From the NCBI RefSeq assembly GCF_964355755.1, contig NC_092673.1, forward strand, positions 1,307,001 through 1,371,000: a stretch of DNA of 64,000 nucleotides, given 5' to 3'. Below the pieces are notes generated by a model that was given only the letters and a program-made list of their open reading frames with translations, was not told where the DNA came from and searched no databases. Of this stretch, positions 23,485 to 34,235 are shown in pieces. Source of the DNA: Antedon mediterranea (lineage: Eukaryota; Echinodermata; Crinoidea; Comatulida; Antedonidae). A program made the position numbers and the translations under genes. Position 1 is the stretch's first letter, and each line of letters begins with the position of its first letter.

Positions 23485-24056
23485 TTTCACAGCTATAGCA
23501 TTAAACATTCCAATAATTTGCAATGGTTGAGAGATCTGACAGTTTAAATTAATAATACACTCATAGCCTCTAACTATTAAAATCAGTCTATATGTTTCTC
23601 AATGATCTTCCAAGTTTCCGAGATTCACTCACATGACATATAAATGTAGTACAGCACCTGAGCAACAGGTTGTTGCTTAGTTTAGAGATGCACGTTGAAT
23701 ATTGAATCCAAAGGTCCAGTTAGAATATAGAAATGGATGAGCTTGTTTATGTTATGTTGCCATTATCACTTTAATTGTTTTTACTAATACATGAGAGAAT
23801 ATCTATTTTTCACCGATTTATATATTTATATTGAATATTTCTTTTTAGTTATTATAGTAATATAGATTATGAGAATCATGGACACCCATTGTAGTGCAGC
23901 AGATTTATACAATATATAAATCATTATTATAAGATAAGAAACAATAAAGAATCTTGTTATTATTTCCAATTGTCTTTTGTGTTTACGTCTTGCGTTAAAA
24001 TGTAGACATAATAATTATGTACAATTATAAATTTTTTTGGTTTTATTTTTAACATT
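23485..24056. other. Unique AT-rich sequence downstream of MFSD10
   Basis: No gene recognised. An AATAAA near 23945 (AACAATAAAGAA) may be the MFSD10 poly(A) signal. Confidence 0.35.
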
Positions 24057-25000
24057 CAATTGCGCCCTCGTGGGAACCAAGCTTATGCCCGTTTTTAGTC
24101 GTGTGCGTGCTAACGCGACTCTACAGCTCGCTATGTCGGTCGGTCGATCGGTAAACACTAACTCAAATTTGAGCACGCGACTGCAGCCATGTATGGCCTT
24201 GTTTTTAGTCGCGTGGAAGCGACTCTATAGTTCACTATGTCGGTCGGTCGGTCTGTCTGTCTGTCTGTCTGTCGGTCTGTCGGTCTATCTGTCTGTCTGT
24301 CGGTCCGGTATCACTATGCGTTTTATCGCTTTATGACCTTATCTTGATATCAGTTTAATCTAGCTAAGTCAATTTTTCACAGAATATTCCTTATGGCCAG
24401 GAATCGATGTGGTTATGTTTTCACGGTGCGCAATAAAAAATTACGCGGTCTACGCACGATTTAACGAAATCACGTTTGTAATCATATCTTAACAACCATG
24501 AATCACAATTAAATAAAATTTGGTACTCATAAATTTCAGGGCATAAATCATCATATGGCAATACAATTACGTGCGTAGCGCATGTAACGCATGCGTACGC
24601 GCGCTTAAAATTTTCAAAATTTATTTTCGATGAAATAAGAGTACGTTTCAGGCAATTTTAAGCGTTTACAAAATTGCCATGAGTGCGCAGATTTTTGCGC
24701 GCGCACTGCGCGTTAAATGTTATTGCGCACTCTTTTTGCCCGATTTCTGTTTTCTTTACTTACTTTTCAACTCGAAATTACGTTATACGAGCACGTCAAA
24801 AGTGACAGGCTACGCACGTGTAAATTAAAAAAATATAAATGTTTTTAAACATTTCAACATTTTTAAACATGTTCAGTAATTTCGGTCAGTATAGTTCAGT
24901 ATGTCGGTCGGTCCGTCTTTCTGTCGGTCTGTCTGTCTGTCGGTCTGTTTGTCTGTCGGTCCGGTATCACTATGCATTGTAGCACGCGACTTAATGGCTG
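24057..25000. repeat. Interspersed element containing (CTGT/CGGT)n microsatellites
   Basis: Two CTGT/CGGT tracts (24236-24306 and 24900-24965) share flanks: TAGTCGCG..GCGACT before TATGTCGGTCGGTC and GGTCCGGTATCACTATGC after it. A third partial start lies at 24093-24150. Between them lies GC-patchy sequence with alternating purine-pyrimidine runs (GCATGCGTACGCGCGC near 24590). This looks like a repeated non-coding element, not a gene. Confidence 0.6.
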
Positions 25001-25818
25001 TTGGCCTTGTTTCTCTTCTATATGTATATCATGTTGGTATAAGCAGACGATATATACATAGGCGCGGCTGGATAATTAGATAATTGGAATGAAAAAATAG
25101 GCTCTTTCACCACAATCATGCTCCTCCTCAAGCTGTTTCTGACTTATTTTTTTTGTATCAATGCCAGAGAGTTTTTACCGATTCAGGTCCTCTATGATTT
25201 TGATTTGTTCTATATTATTGGTTCCATTTTATAGTGTTACCGGTAGACCAAGGTTTAGGTGTACAGTAGCCTACATCTTACCCTATGGCCATCTGTTGTT
25301 GCTGTGTTGATCTCTGTGTACACGACCATACTGCAACTTACTGTCGAATACTGAGGTACTTTTTGTACGTGACCGTGTTAAACCTTTCAGTACTAGCTTG
25401 TTAAATGATTGATTGATTATTTTGCAATGAAAATACATTTCATACACTTATAGGATACTTTAACTAATAGTATCAATATTCTTAATTGTTCAACAAGTTG
25501 TTCCCATTGATAAGAAAGTCCTTTTAATTCCTCGAAGTAACTATCGAGTTGCTGTTAAAAGCTTTTGGGTGACTACTTATATAGATAATTAGCTGCCATT
25601 AAGTATTAAGTAGTTTTCCGAAGACCTTGAAAAGTCTTAAATTGAAAGTAATTGGAATACGAAGAAATGTTTACTTTGTCTAGTCTGCAACAAGTATTTG
25701 GTTGTCTCATTGTTGTGTATTAGCTGAACATAACTTTAAAAGCAGTCAAGTTCGGATTATTTTATTCCGATTTTCTGTTGTTATTCAAGCACTACTCTTA
25801 ATTTCAACTTAAACCAAA
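25001..25818. other. 5' flank of the left GPCR block
   Basis: From about 25440 the sequence parallels 31430-31844, the flank of the intact receptor (CTCGAAGTAACTATCGAGTT in both). It therefore belongs to the segmental duplication and probably includes the promoter. Confidence 0.55.
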
Positions 25819-27518
25819 ATGGATACAAACTTTAGCAGCGTAGGTGATAGTGATGACGCCACATTTTTAGACTCGGATGACACGGTTATATATACTTCAC
25901 TCTACACAATTTTTCTTTTAGGAATTGTATTTAATCTTGTTGCGAGCATTTTTCTTTATAAATATTTAAAAAGACGACCAGACGAGAACCATATTATACT
26001 TTTATTCTCCTTGATTGTTGTTGATTTGGTATCTGTAAGTATCTTTGTGATTCGTACACCACTTTATTATCTAGCAGTATTCTTAAACAAACCAAATGTT
26101 TGGTGCAATTTTGCTGGTTTTACAAACGCTACATTTCCATTATCATCGGGGGCGATATGGACACTGATGTCTTTTGAGAGGTGTGTTGCACTTTCAATGC
26201 CGTTCCGTTACGCAAAGTATTTCCAACCTAAGAAGACCAAACGGTACGTATGTTGTTGCTACTTTGGCGTTGGTTGTGTTTCTGAATTCAATTCCATTTG
26301 TTGGTATTGGAAGCTATGATGCTGTGTTAGATGAACCCATCATATGTAGATACAGTTATTCTCCATATGACCCTGCTATTTATATGGTTTATTTGGGAGT
26401 TTATTTGTTTTTTGGTTGGTTAGAAGTGTTCATTGGCGCAGTTTGTAATATCGTCGTCGTTTATCAACTTTACAAGATGTCAAAGGTCAATTTAGTTGGC
26501 GTTAACCAAACCCAAGACAATAGAAGTCAGGTTAAGAATATGGAAAGTGAAATGAACATTGCGAGGACAGTTGTCATCATATTTGTTGGCTTCACTTGTT
26601 GCTGGGTTCCTTTGCTGGTAGGCCATTTATTTTGTTTAATGGTTTATTCGAACATCATACAAACATAACATACAATACAACATATAAAACTGCTGATGAG
26701 CGAGGCAGTTAAGCAAAAAAAAACATCATTGTAAATCAAATGAGCCAGCACCCCTTATGCGAGACATATACCTTTCATATTAACCATGCTCAGTATCCCT
26801 TATGAGAGCCAATACCCCTCATGTGAGCCAGTTACCCGGCTCGTAACTGGTGAATAAAATCAAAACAGAATTACAAAATGAAAAATCACTTATGCTTTGA
26901 TGTAAAAATACTCAAGAAGTTCGACCATAACGTCCACCATTTAAAGATGTATTGTCCCAAAAAAAAAGATTAATAAAATCACACTTTAAATTGATCATTT
27001 TGTATTTTTGATAAAGCTAATCACTTTTGTAGACAAAATCCATGTTTTCACTTATAAAATGACAAAATAAATGATTAAATTCAACCCAAAACCCATTGGC
27101 TGGCAGCCAATTTGAGTATTTGTTTTGCTTTAAATTACAGTTTTTAGGTAAATAAATTTTTTTTATTCAATTTTTGGTCAAAGTAGATAACTATTTGGTG
27201 ACATTAAAATGGCATATAAAAAAATATATATATTTTTTTTAGGGGAACAAAACAGTTTTAACAATATCTACAGTAAATTTAGTATGTTCATTTCGTTCTT
27301 TTCAGATAGTACTGATGTTCAAGAGATTAGGAATACCTCTCTCCGATGAGTTTGGATTCGCTGCAAGTCTACTGCTTTTCGGAAATCACTTAGTTGATCC
27401 AATCTCGTTTGTATTAGCTCGTCCGGGATTTTACAAATTCATTTTTTCAAAGTTAAGTTCTGTTATCAATTGTAGTCCATCGGAATCGATAACTTTGGCT
27501 ACCACAAGTGGTTTATAA
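25819..27518 (+). pseudogene. Prostanoid-receptor-like GPCR, frameshifted copy (GPCR A)
   Basis: Two exons, 25819-26617 and 27306-27518, mirror the intact gene at 31845-33362, with the same intron position after CCWVPLL. The N-terminus MDTNFSSVGDSDDAT carries an N-glycosylation site. TM1-TM3 and SFERCVALSMPFRY (an E-R-C variant of DRY) read normally. Then a 4-nt insertion (about 26246-26249, ACGT) relative to the sister gene shifts the frame, and the first frame stops at 26319. The remaining sequence (PFVGIGSYD, TM5, TM6, and TM7 with NHLVDPISFVLARPGFYKFI) is intact in another frame. Without the insertion the gene would be complete, so it is a young pseudogene or an assembly error. Confidence 0.8.
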
Positions 27519-28026
27519 GGATCTGCAACATGTTAGTGTTATTCAAAAGCAGAATGTACTGGTGGTTAAAAGAAAAATGGAAATTAATTTTCAATGGAAG
27601 TGGAACCGTATGGATTTACGATGATTCTACGCCGTCATCCACTCTTGAATAGAATATAGTAACGTCTAATGTAATGCATTTTCAGAATTTTCAAATTTCA
27701 TAATACATCGTACATCGTGTTCTCTTAGAAACTGGTTGATAGCATTAAGCTAATGGCCAGAGAACATGTGATACTTCCTACTCTGCTACAATCAATTATA
27801 TTAAGTTTTGGTAAATCCATAATTTAGAATGGATTTAAAAGCTCCTTTTCAAGGTAAAAAATTATGTTTTCATTTGTCATTTCTGTGCACAGTCATTAGA
27901 GTACAAATCTAATTACACAATTCTCATTTTGCACCAATAATATATCACTACAGTATTAGTGATACAAATTAATAAAATAGAGAATTATGTTGTGGATGAA
28001 CTTGTGTCTGTGTGTCATTGTTAATA

Positions 28027-28120
28027 GGCGAGTCTATTGGCGAGTCTATTGGCGAGTCTATTGGCGAGTCTTGGCGAGTCTTGGCGAGTCTTGGCGAGTC
28101 TTGGCGAGTCTTGGCGAGTC
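28027..28120. repeat. GGCGAGTC repeat, 9 copies, unique to the left GPCR block
   Basis: Nine GGCGAGTC units at 12-nt then 10-nt spacing (linkers TATT then TT). The equivalent place in the right block (34089-34096) has a single GGCGAGTC, flanked in both by TTAATA and TACTGATACATCAATCGC. Confidence 0.9.
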
Positions 28121-28195
28121 TACTGATACATCAATCGCTAAACTAACAAGTTTACTTTGTTGAATGACCATCTGAAAATTCTAGGCCTACTACTT

Positions 28196-29290
28196 ATCAT
28201 CAACCGTGTTATTCTTGGTCCTCTTCTCTTTCTATTTATATCAATGATCTCCCTAAATGCTTAAATAATACTTGCTCTGCTAATATGTTTGCTGACGACA
28301 CTATTATTTTCACTGCTAACAAGTCCTCCACCCTTATTCAACAAAACCTTAATACCAACTTAAACCATCTCTACTCCTGGCTATCTGCTAACAAATTATA
28401 TATCAACGTCAAAAAAAGTCTAAACTCATTGGAACATCACAAAAACTTAGACGGAGTCCTGACATTGAACTTACTGTCAATCACCAGCCTATCGAAAATG
28501 TCACTTGCGTTAAGCACCTTAGAGTATTAATCGACAACACCCTTACCTGGAACAAAAATATTTCCCACCTAATAAACTTAACTCTTCTATTTTCCTTCTC
28601 TCCCGCACTAGATGTTTCCTTAATTTTTCCACTGCCCTTCTTCTTTACAACTCTTTATTCTTACCGCACATCGATTACTGCATCACGGTGTGGGGCTCAA
28701 TGCCTAAGTCACATCTCTAAGATTCAGAAACTTCAAAATAGAGCTCTCCAAACTATTCTCCAAGTTCCTTACACTACTGTACTCTTTAACACCATTTCTA
28801 CTCTCACTGTTTATCAACGTGCTGACTATCGCCTCTAACAATCTCGCCCTAACTAACATCTGCCGTGGGCTTGCCAGAATTACTGCCAATGGAAGAATGG
28901 CTGCCCGGCAACTTTCCAGGGATGATCTCGTTGTTCCAAGACCTCAATGTGAACTTTTTAAACATTCTTTTAATTATAAAGGACCTAATATTTTAACTCG
29001 TTAGAAGTTTCAATTAGAAATTGCAATACTTTTTTAAATTTTAAAAGTAAATTAAAGAATTTTATGCTTAATAATTACACATTTTAAATTTTTATCTTCC
29101 TGACCTTTTACTTTTTTGCCTTTTTATTTACATTTATATACTTATTCTTTATTTAATTTTAAATATTGTTATATATTTTTTACTTGTAATGTTTTTATGT
29201 CGTATTGTTGAGGGCCCCTCAAAATCAGCTTCTGCTGGCTGGGTCACCCTCTTGAAATATGGTTAGGCCTAAATAAATAATAATAAATAA
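28196..29290 (+). mobile_element. 5'-truncated non-LTR retrotransposon (CR1-like LINE), reverse transcriptase 3' part
   Basis: Starts inside the RT palm (ILGPLLFLF, then a 1-nt frameshift, then NDLPKCLNN). It contains the catalytic FADDT box (28285 onward), then LYSWLSANKLYINVKK, HIDYCITVWGS, KIQKLQNRALQTILQVP, and the C-terminal PRPQCELFKHSFNYKGP. Several frameshifts and stops make it inactive. The 3' end has GGGTCACCCTCTTGAAATAT and an (AATA)n tail, as in CR1/L2-type elements. It is absent from the equivalent place in the right GPCR block, so it inserted after the duplication. Confidence 0.85.
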
Positions 29291-29348
29291 AAAAATAGAT
29301 AAGTTTAAATTCTCGACAAAAAGCAAGGACGTACACATATTTAGCAAC

Positions 29349-29886
29349 ATGGTACAAAACAATACAACAGAGTTTGACTACGAGTTTGAGTACGTCAACA
29401 AAGAAGACAGCAATATAATTATCTATACAATACTCACTGGCGCATTTGTAGCTAACTTTATTGCTGTTGGGTTTCTTTATAAACATTTGCAGAAGCGTAA
29501 AGATGAGAACCATGTAATCATTCTATTCTCGTTGATCCTCGTTGACTTTGTATCTATAAGTTTATACGTGATTCGTACACCTATATATTATCTGGCATTA
29601 TACGTTAACAAACCAAATATTTGGTGCAGTTCTTACGGTTTTATGAATTAATTATTTCCGTTAACATCCGAGGCGACGTGGACACTGATGTCTTTTGAGA
29701 GATGCGTTGCACTTTTAATGCCGTTCCGTTACGCAAACTATTTCCAACCCAAGAAGACCAAACGGTATGTTGTTGCTACTTTGATGTTTATGACGTCTGT
29801 ATGTGCAATGCCGTTTGTTGGTATTGGACGATATGGTGTTCTTTTGTACGAGCCAATTAGGCCTACGTGCTTTCACGTATATTTTT
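29349..29886 (+). pseudogene. Prostanoid-receptor-like GPCR, truncated nonsense copy (GPCR C)
   Basis: Nearly identical to the intact receptor at 34236 from MVQNNTTEFDYEF through TM3. A TAT-to-TAA change gives a stop after SSYGFMN (29649-29651). The frame then continues with LMSFERCVALLMPFRYANYF and PFVGIGRYGVLLYEPI. Similarity ends in the second extracellular loop, where the sequence switches to a copy of MFSD10 intron/exon 11. TM5-TM7 and exon 2 are missing, so it cannot encode a receptor. Confidence 0.85.
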
Positions 29887-29892
29887 CATTTT

Positions 29893-30278
29893 CATTTTTG
29901 GAAAGCAATACTAAGTTACTGAAAATGCAATCCAATCAAAAGAAAGAATAAATAAACAAAATAATGTGTGGCCTTTTGTTTTGCATTAGCTTTCACTGAA
30001 TATTGTTTCTATTTCAGCTTCTGCAACTGTAGTTCCTTGTTTAACAACTCATGCATCTACATTTGGTAAGCCAATCAAAATCTCTAATTATTAGCCTCTA
30101 AATAATCAGTGCATACAGTTTAACTGTAGGTCACTACAGTCTTGTGTACTGGACAATAATGCAGCCCACTACAGTTGTTGGATTACATGGTAACATAGAA
30201 CTTTCGATTTTGCAATGACCTACCTGTATAACATCCTAATGGAGATGCTATTTGCATAATCATCAGACCTTGGATTTT
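29893..30278 (+). pseudogene. Copied segment of MFSD10 (intron 10 - exon 11 - intron 11)
   Basis: Aligns collinearly with 21669-22073, including AAAGCAATACTAAGTTACTG, the whole of exon 11 (copy at 30019-30066, two substitutions in 48 nt: L to H, V to A), the GTAAGCCA donor side, and the stretch ending AGACCTTGGATTTT. Because introns are retained it is a DNA-level duplication, not a retrocopy. It is fused directly to the truncated GPCR C. Confidence 0.9.
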
Positions 30279-30389
30279 TAAAATGTAGATCGCTTGTTTC
30301 AAGCACTTAAATTACCGACAATAAGAGAATGCAACCGAATACACCGGTTCACTACTACTACATATTTTTGATGGGAAAAATAAATAATA

Positions 30390-31202
30390 CAATACAATTA
30401 CAATTTGAGTTTGCTTAGATCTGATTTCTTAGTAACTATGAAACGTCTATTGTCCTTAGATAGAATGTTAATTCTACCGTATTTAGTCCAAATAGCATTT
30501 TATCACTATAGTCCTTCTTTATGTGTTTAAGCAGTCCAGACCTGGTAGCAGTAAGGTTTTCATATACACACATATAATTATTACCCGATTTTTTCCATTT
30601 AGTTTCCGCTTAGTCCTGTAGACGTCGTTGCGCTTTTTGTAACTACAGAATTTGACGATGATTCCCCTGGGTTTACTATAGCCAGGCCTCTTTGTTGGAC
30701 CGAGCCTATGGCTCCGGTCGAAATCATTGGGATCTATCTGTACATTTAGGTCAGTATAGTGATTAGTTTACCAGTGTGTCCGTGTTTTCTCCCTGCCTCT
30801 TTTCCACGCCCATTATGACCAGGCAATTTCTTCTGCTGTATTTTAATTTTAATTTTTTAATTTTTTTGCTGTAATTTCGTCCTGTGCATCTTTCATGTCT
30901 CGAACTTTCCGCTCGAGTACGTCAACCCTATCCTTATAGCTCATTAGGTCATATTTAAGGCTATCGATGACGTCATTAGTAATAGAACGTTTTGGTTCCT
31001 GTTTTAATTGCTTTTCAAACTCATCTCTCACAAGACTAGCAATTTGTTTAGCGAAGTTGATAATAAAATCAAAATTACCTTCAGTGGATTTATCAATATG
31101 TCTTGATGGCATCTTCTATCAATTTCAGTTCAATTTTTCCTATACACATTGGTTCGATTTATTTGTCCCACCAGTGGACACTTCCGCATCCGAGTCGGCC
31201 AT
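30390..31202 (-). mobile_element. Non-LTR retrotransposon ORF1-like relic
   Basis: The minus frame 30849-31112 starts MPSRHIDKSTEGNFDF and contains a charged coiled-coil (DRVDVLERKVRDMKDAQDE). Further downstream (~30450-30730) other frames give DRSHRLGPTKRP, GIIVKFCSYKKRNDVY, YENLTATRSGLLKH and AIWTKYGRINILSKDNRR, the RRM and C-terminal pattern of L1-like ORF1 proteins. An upstream ATG (31200-31202, MADSDAEVSTGG) is separated from it by stops. Frameshifts make it inactive. It may belong to a different LINE than the CR1-like piece at 28196. Confidence 0.65.
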
Positions 31203-31844
31203 GATCGTTTAAGGTGTGGTATAAGATCAAGCAAAAATCTAAGGCAAATTTAGTAATAACAACAATAATAAAGTAAACGATGTGGTTTGACTTGGTCTTA
31301 AAGTAGGCCTACCATCTATCGTAGTTGATTTTGATTGTAGATTTAATAGTAGTTAGAACCGGTGAGTGGGAGCTCAGTTAAACACGTCCGTCTCTCATGA
31401 CGCACAATCAATTCTATTAGGCCTATAGTATACTTTAACTAATAGTACCAATTGTACAACAAGATGTTCCCATTTATAATTAGGCCTTTATACAATGCAA
31501 AAATACGTACTTTAATTTCTCGAAGTAACTATCGAGTTGCTGTTAAAAGCTTTTGGTGACTACTTATTGATAATTACCTGCCATTAAGTATCATAAAAGT
31601 ATTTAGTTTTCCGAAGCCCTTGAAAAGTCCGACATACAAAGTAATGGGATACACTTAAATACGAAGAAATATTTACAGTGTCCAGTCTGCAACAAGTATT
31701 GGTTTGGCTCACTGTTGTGTATTTTCTTTGGATTTGTCTCTTCGATGGTTACTTTGTAAATTGAATCTAGACCTTTTTTTAAACTTTTTATGCCGATTTT
31801 CTGTTTTTGTTCAAGCACAGCTCTTAATTTCAACTTAAACTAAA
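31203..31844. other. 5' flank of the right GPCR block
   Basis: From ~31430 it parallels 25440-25818 (CTCGAAGTAACTATCGAGTT, CTTAATTTCAACTTAAAC just before the ATG). This is the likely promoter and 5' UTR of GPCR B. No TATA box can be singled out. Confidence 0.5.
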
Positions 31845-33362
31845 ATGGATACAAACTTTAGCAGCGTAGGTGATAGTGATGACGCCACATCCAACCTGAA
31901 TGCCACGGTTATATATACTTCACTCTACACAATTCTTCTTTTTGGAATTGTATTTAATCTTATAGCGAGTATTTTTCTTTATAAATACTTAAAAAGACGA
32001 CCAGACGAGAACCATATTATACTTTTATTCTCCTTGATTGTTGTTGATTTAGTATCTCTATGTATCTTTGCGATTCGTACACCACTTTATTATCTAGCAG
32101 TATTTTTAATCAACCCAAATGTTTGGTGCAATTTTGTTGGTTTTACAAACTTTACATTTCCATTATCATCGGGGGCGATATGGACACTGATGTCTTTTGA
32201 GAGGTGCGTTGCACTTTCAATGCCGTTCCGTTACGCAAACTATTTCCAACCTAAGAAGACCAAACGGTATGTTGTTGCTACTTTGGCGTTGGTTGTGTTT
32301 TTGAATTCAATTCCTTTTGTTGGTATTGGAAGCTATGATGCTCTTTTAGATGAACCAATCATATGTAGATACAGTTATTCTCCCTCTGACCCTGCTATTT
32401 ATATGGTTCATTTGGGAGCTTATTTGTTTTGTGGTTGGTCAGAAGTATTCATTGGCGCAGTTTGTAATATCGTCGTCGTTTATCAAATTTATAAGATGTC
32501 AAAGGTCAATTTAGTTGGCGTTAACCAAACCCAAGAAAATAGAAGTCAGGTTAAGAACATGGAAAGTGAAATGAACATTGCGAGGACAGCTGTCATCATA
32601 TTTGTAGGCTTCACTTGTTGCTGGGTTCCTGTCCTGGTAGGCCATTTATTTTGTTTAATGGTTTATTCGAACATCATACAAACATAACATACAATACAAC
32701 ATATAAAACTGCTGATGAGCGAAGCAGTTAAGCAAAAAAAAAACATAATTGTAAATCAAATGAGCCAGCTACCCCTCATTGTCTCCAAAAAAAAATAAAT
32801 AAAGATTAATAAATCAGACTTTGAACTGATTATTTTGTATTGTTTATAAAGCTAATCACTTTCGTAGAAAAAAAAGTATGTTTTCAATTATAAAATGACA
32901 AAATAAATGGTTAAATTCGATCTAAAACCCATTGGCTGGCAGCCAATTTTATTTAAATTGCAGTTTTTAGGTACATACATTTTTTTTTTCGATCCAATTT
33001 TTGGTCAAAGTGGATAACTATTACGTGACATTAAAATGGCATATAAAAACATATATATATTTTTTCAGGGGGACAAAGCAGTTTTAACAGTATCTACAGT
33101 AAATTTAGAATGTTCATTTCGTTCGTTTCAGATAGTACTGATGTTCAAGAGACTAGGAATACCTCTCCCCGACGTGTTTGGGTTCGCAGCAGGTCAACTG
33201 CTTCTCGCAAATCACTTAGTTGATCCAATCTCGTTTGTATTAGCTCGTCCGGGATTTTACAAATTCATTCTTTCAAAGTTTTGTATATTTATCAATCGTA
33301 GTCCATCGGAATCGATAACTTTGACTGGCACAAGTGGTTTACAAGGATCTACAACATGTTAG
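31845..33362 (+). CDS. Prostanoid-receptor-like class A GPCR, intact (GPCR B)
   Basis: Exon 1 is 31845-32636 (264 codons) and exon 2 is 33132-33362. The total is 340 aa, with a phase-0 GT-AG intron after CCWVPVL. A seven-TM receptor of the plasma membrane. Features: glycosylatable N-terminus (NFSS, NATV); TM1 VIYTSLYTILLFGIVFNLIA; TM2 with VVDLVSLCIFAIR; Cys before TM3 (WCNFVGF); SFERCVALSMPFRY replacing DRY; PFVGIGSYD at the end of TM4 and a Cys (IICRYSYSP) in loop 2; TM6 FVGFTCCWVPVL; TM7 NHLVDPISFVLARPGFYKFI, with DPxxF in place of NPxxY. ERC, the G-x-G-x-Y after TM4 and the TM7 DP resemble prostanoid receptors, but the canonical prostanoid loop-2 motif is absent, so the ligand is unknown. 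The start has four As before the ATG and matches GPCR A. Confidence 0.85.
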
Positions 33363-33551
33363 TGTTATTCAAATGCAAAATGTACTGGTGGTTAAAAGAA
33401 AAATGGAAATTCATTTTCGATGTAAGTGGAACCGTGTGGATTTACGATGATTCTACGCCGCCATCCACTCTTGAATAGAATATAGTAACGTCTAATGTAA
33501 TGCATTTTCTGAATTTTCATCTCAGTTTAATACATCGCACAACGTGTTCTT

Positions 33552-33773
33552 TTTTAACCATATTTACGAGGGTGATCCATCAAGCAATTGCTGATCAGTA
33601 GGGACCCTCAGAGGTTCACAAGACAAACATAACAATGCTCTACATAAACAAAGTCTTATTACAAGTGGAGGTGTAATTTTGTCCTAAGAAAACATCCTGA
33701 CATGTAACAGGACTTGAACCAAGAACCTTTGGAGTGGTAGCCAAGCATCATAACCACCAAGCCACAACTCCAC
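33552..33773 (-). mobile_element. tRNA-derived SINE (type 3), minus orientation
   Basis: On the minus strand the head GTTGTGGCTTGGTGGTTATG (A box) and TTCTTGGTTCAAGTCCTGTT (B box) are followed by a ~120-nt body and end GATCACCCTCGTAAATATGG plus TTAAAAAAA. It is absent from the equivalent site in the left GPCR block (near 27722), so it inserted after the duplication. The 3' end resembles that of the LINE at 28196-29290. Confidence 0.8.
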
Positions 33774-34235
33774 TCTCTTAGAAACTGGTTGATAGCATTA
33801 AGCTAATGGCCAGAGAACACGTGATACTTCCTACTCTGCTACAATTTGATTATAATAAGTTTTGTTAAATCCATAATTTAGAATGGATTTAAAATTTCCT
33901 TTTCAAGGTAAAAAATAATGTTTTTCATTTCTCAGTTTAGAGTACAACAAATCTAATTACAAAATCCTCACTCATTTTCTACCAATAATATATCACTACG
34001 TAATATCGAACTCTTATATAATTCTGATAAAGAAAGAAAAAGGTGATTTTTATCGAAATGAACTTGTGTCTGTGTGTCGTTGTTAATAGGCGAGTCTACT
34101 GATACATCAATCGCTAAACTAACAAGTTTATTTTGTTGAATGACCATCTGAAATTTCTAGGCATACTACTTATCAACCGTTTTCAAGTTTTGCCAATTCT
34201 CGACAAAAGGCAAGGACGTACACATATTTAGCAAC

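Noticed and set aside
24901-25083. 60-codon frame starting MSVGPSFCRSV
   Set aside because: Generated by the CTGT/CGGT microsatellite.
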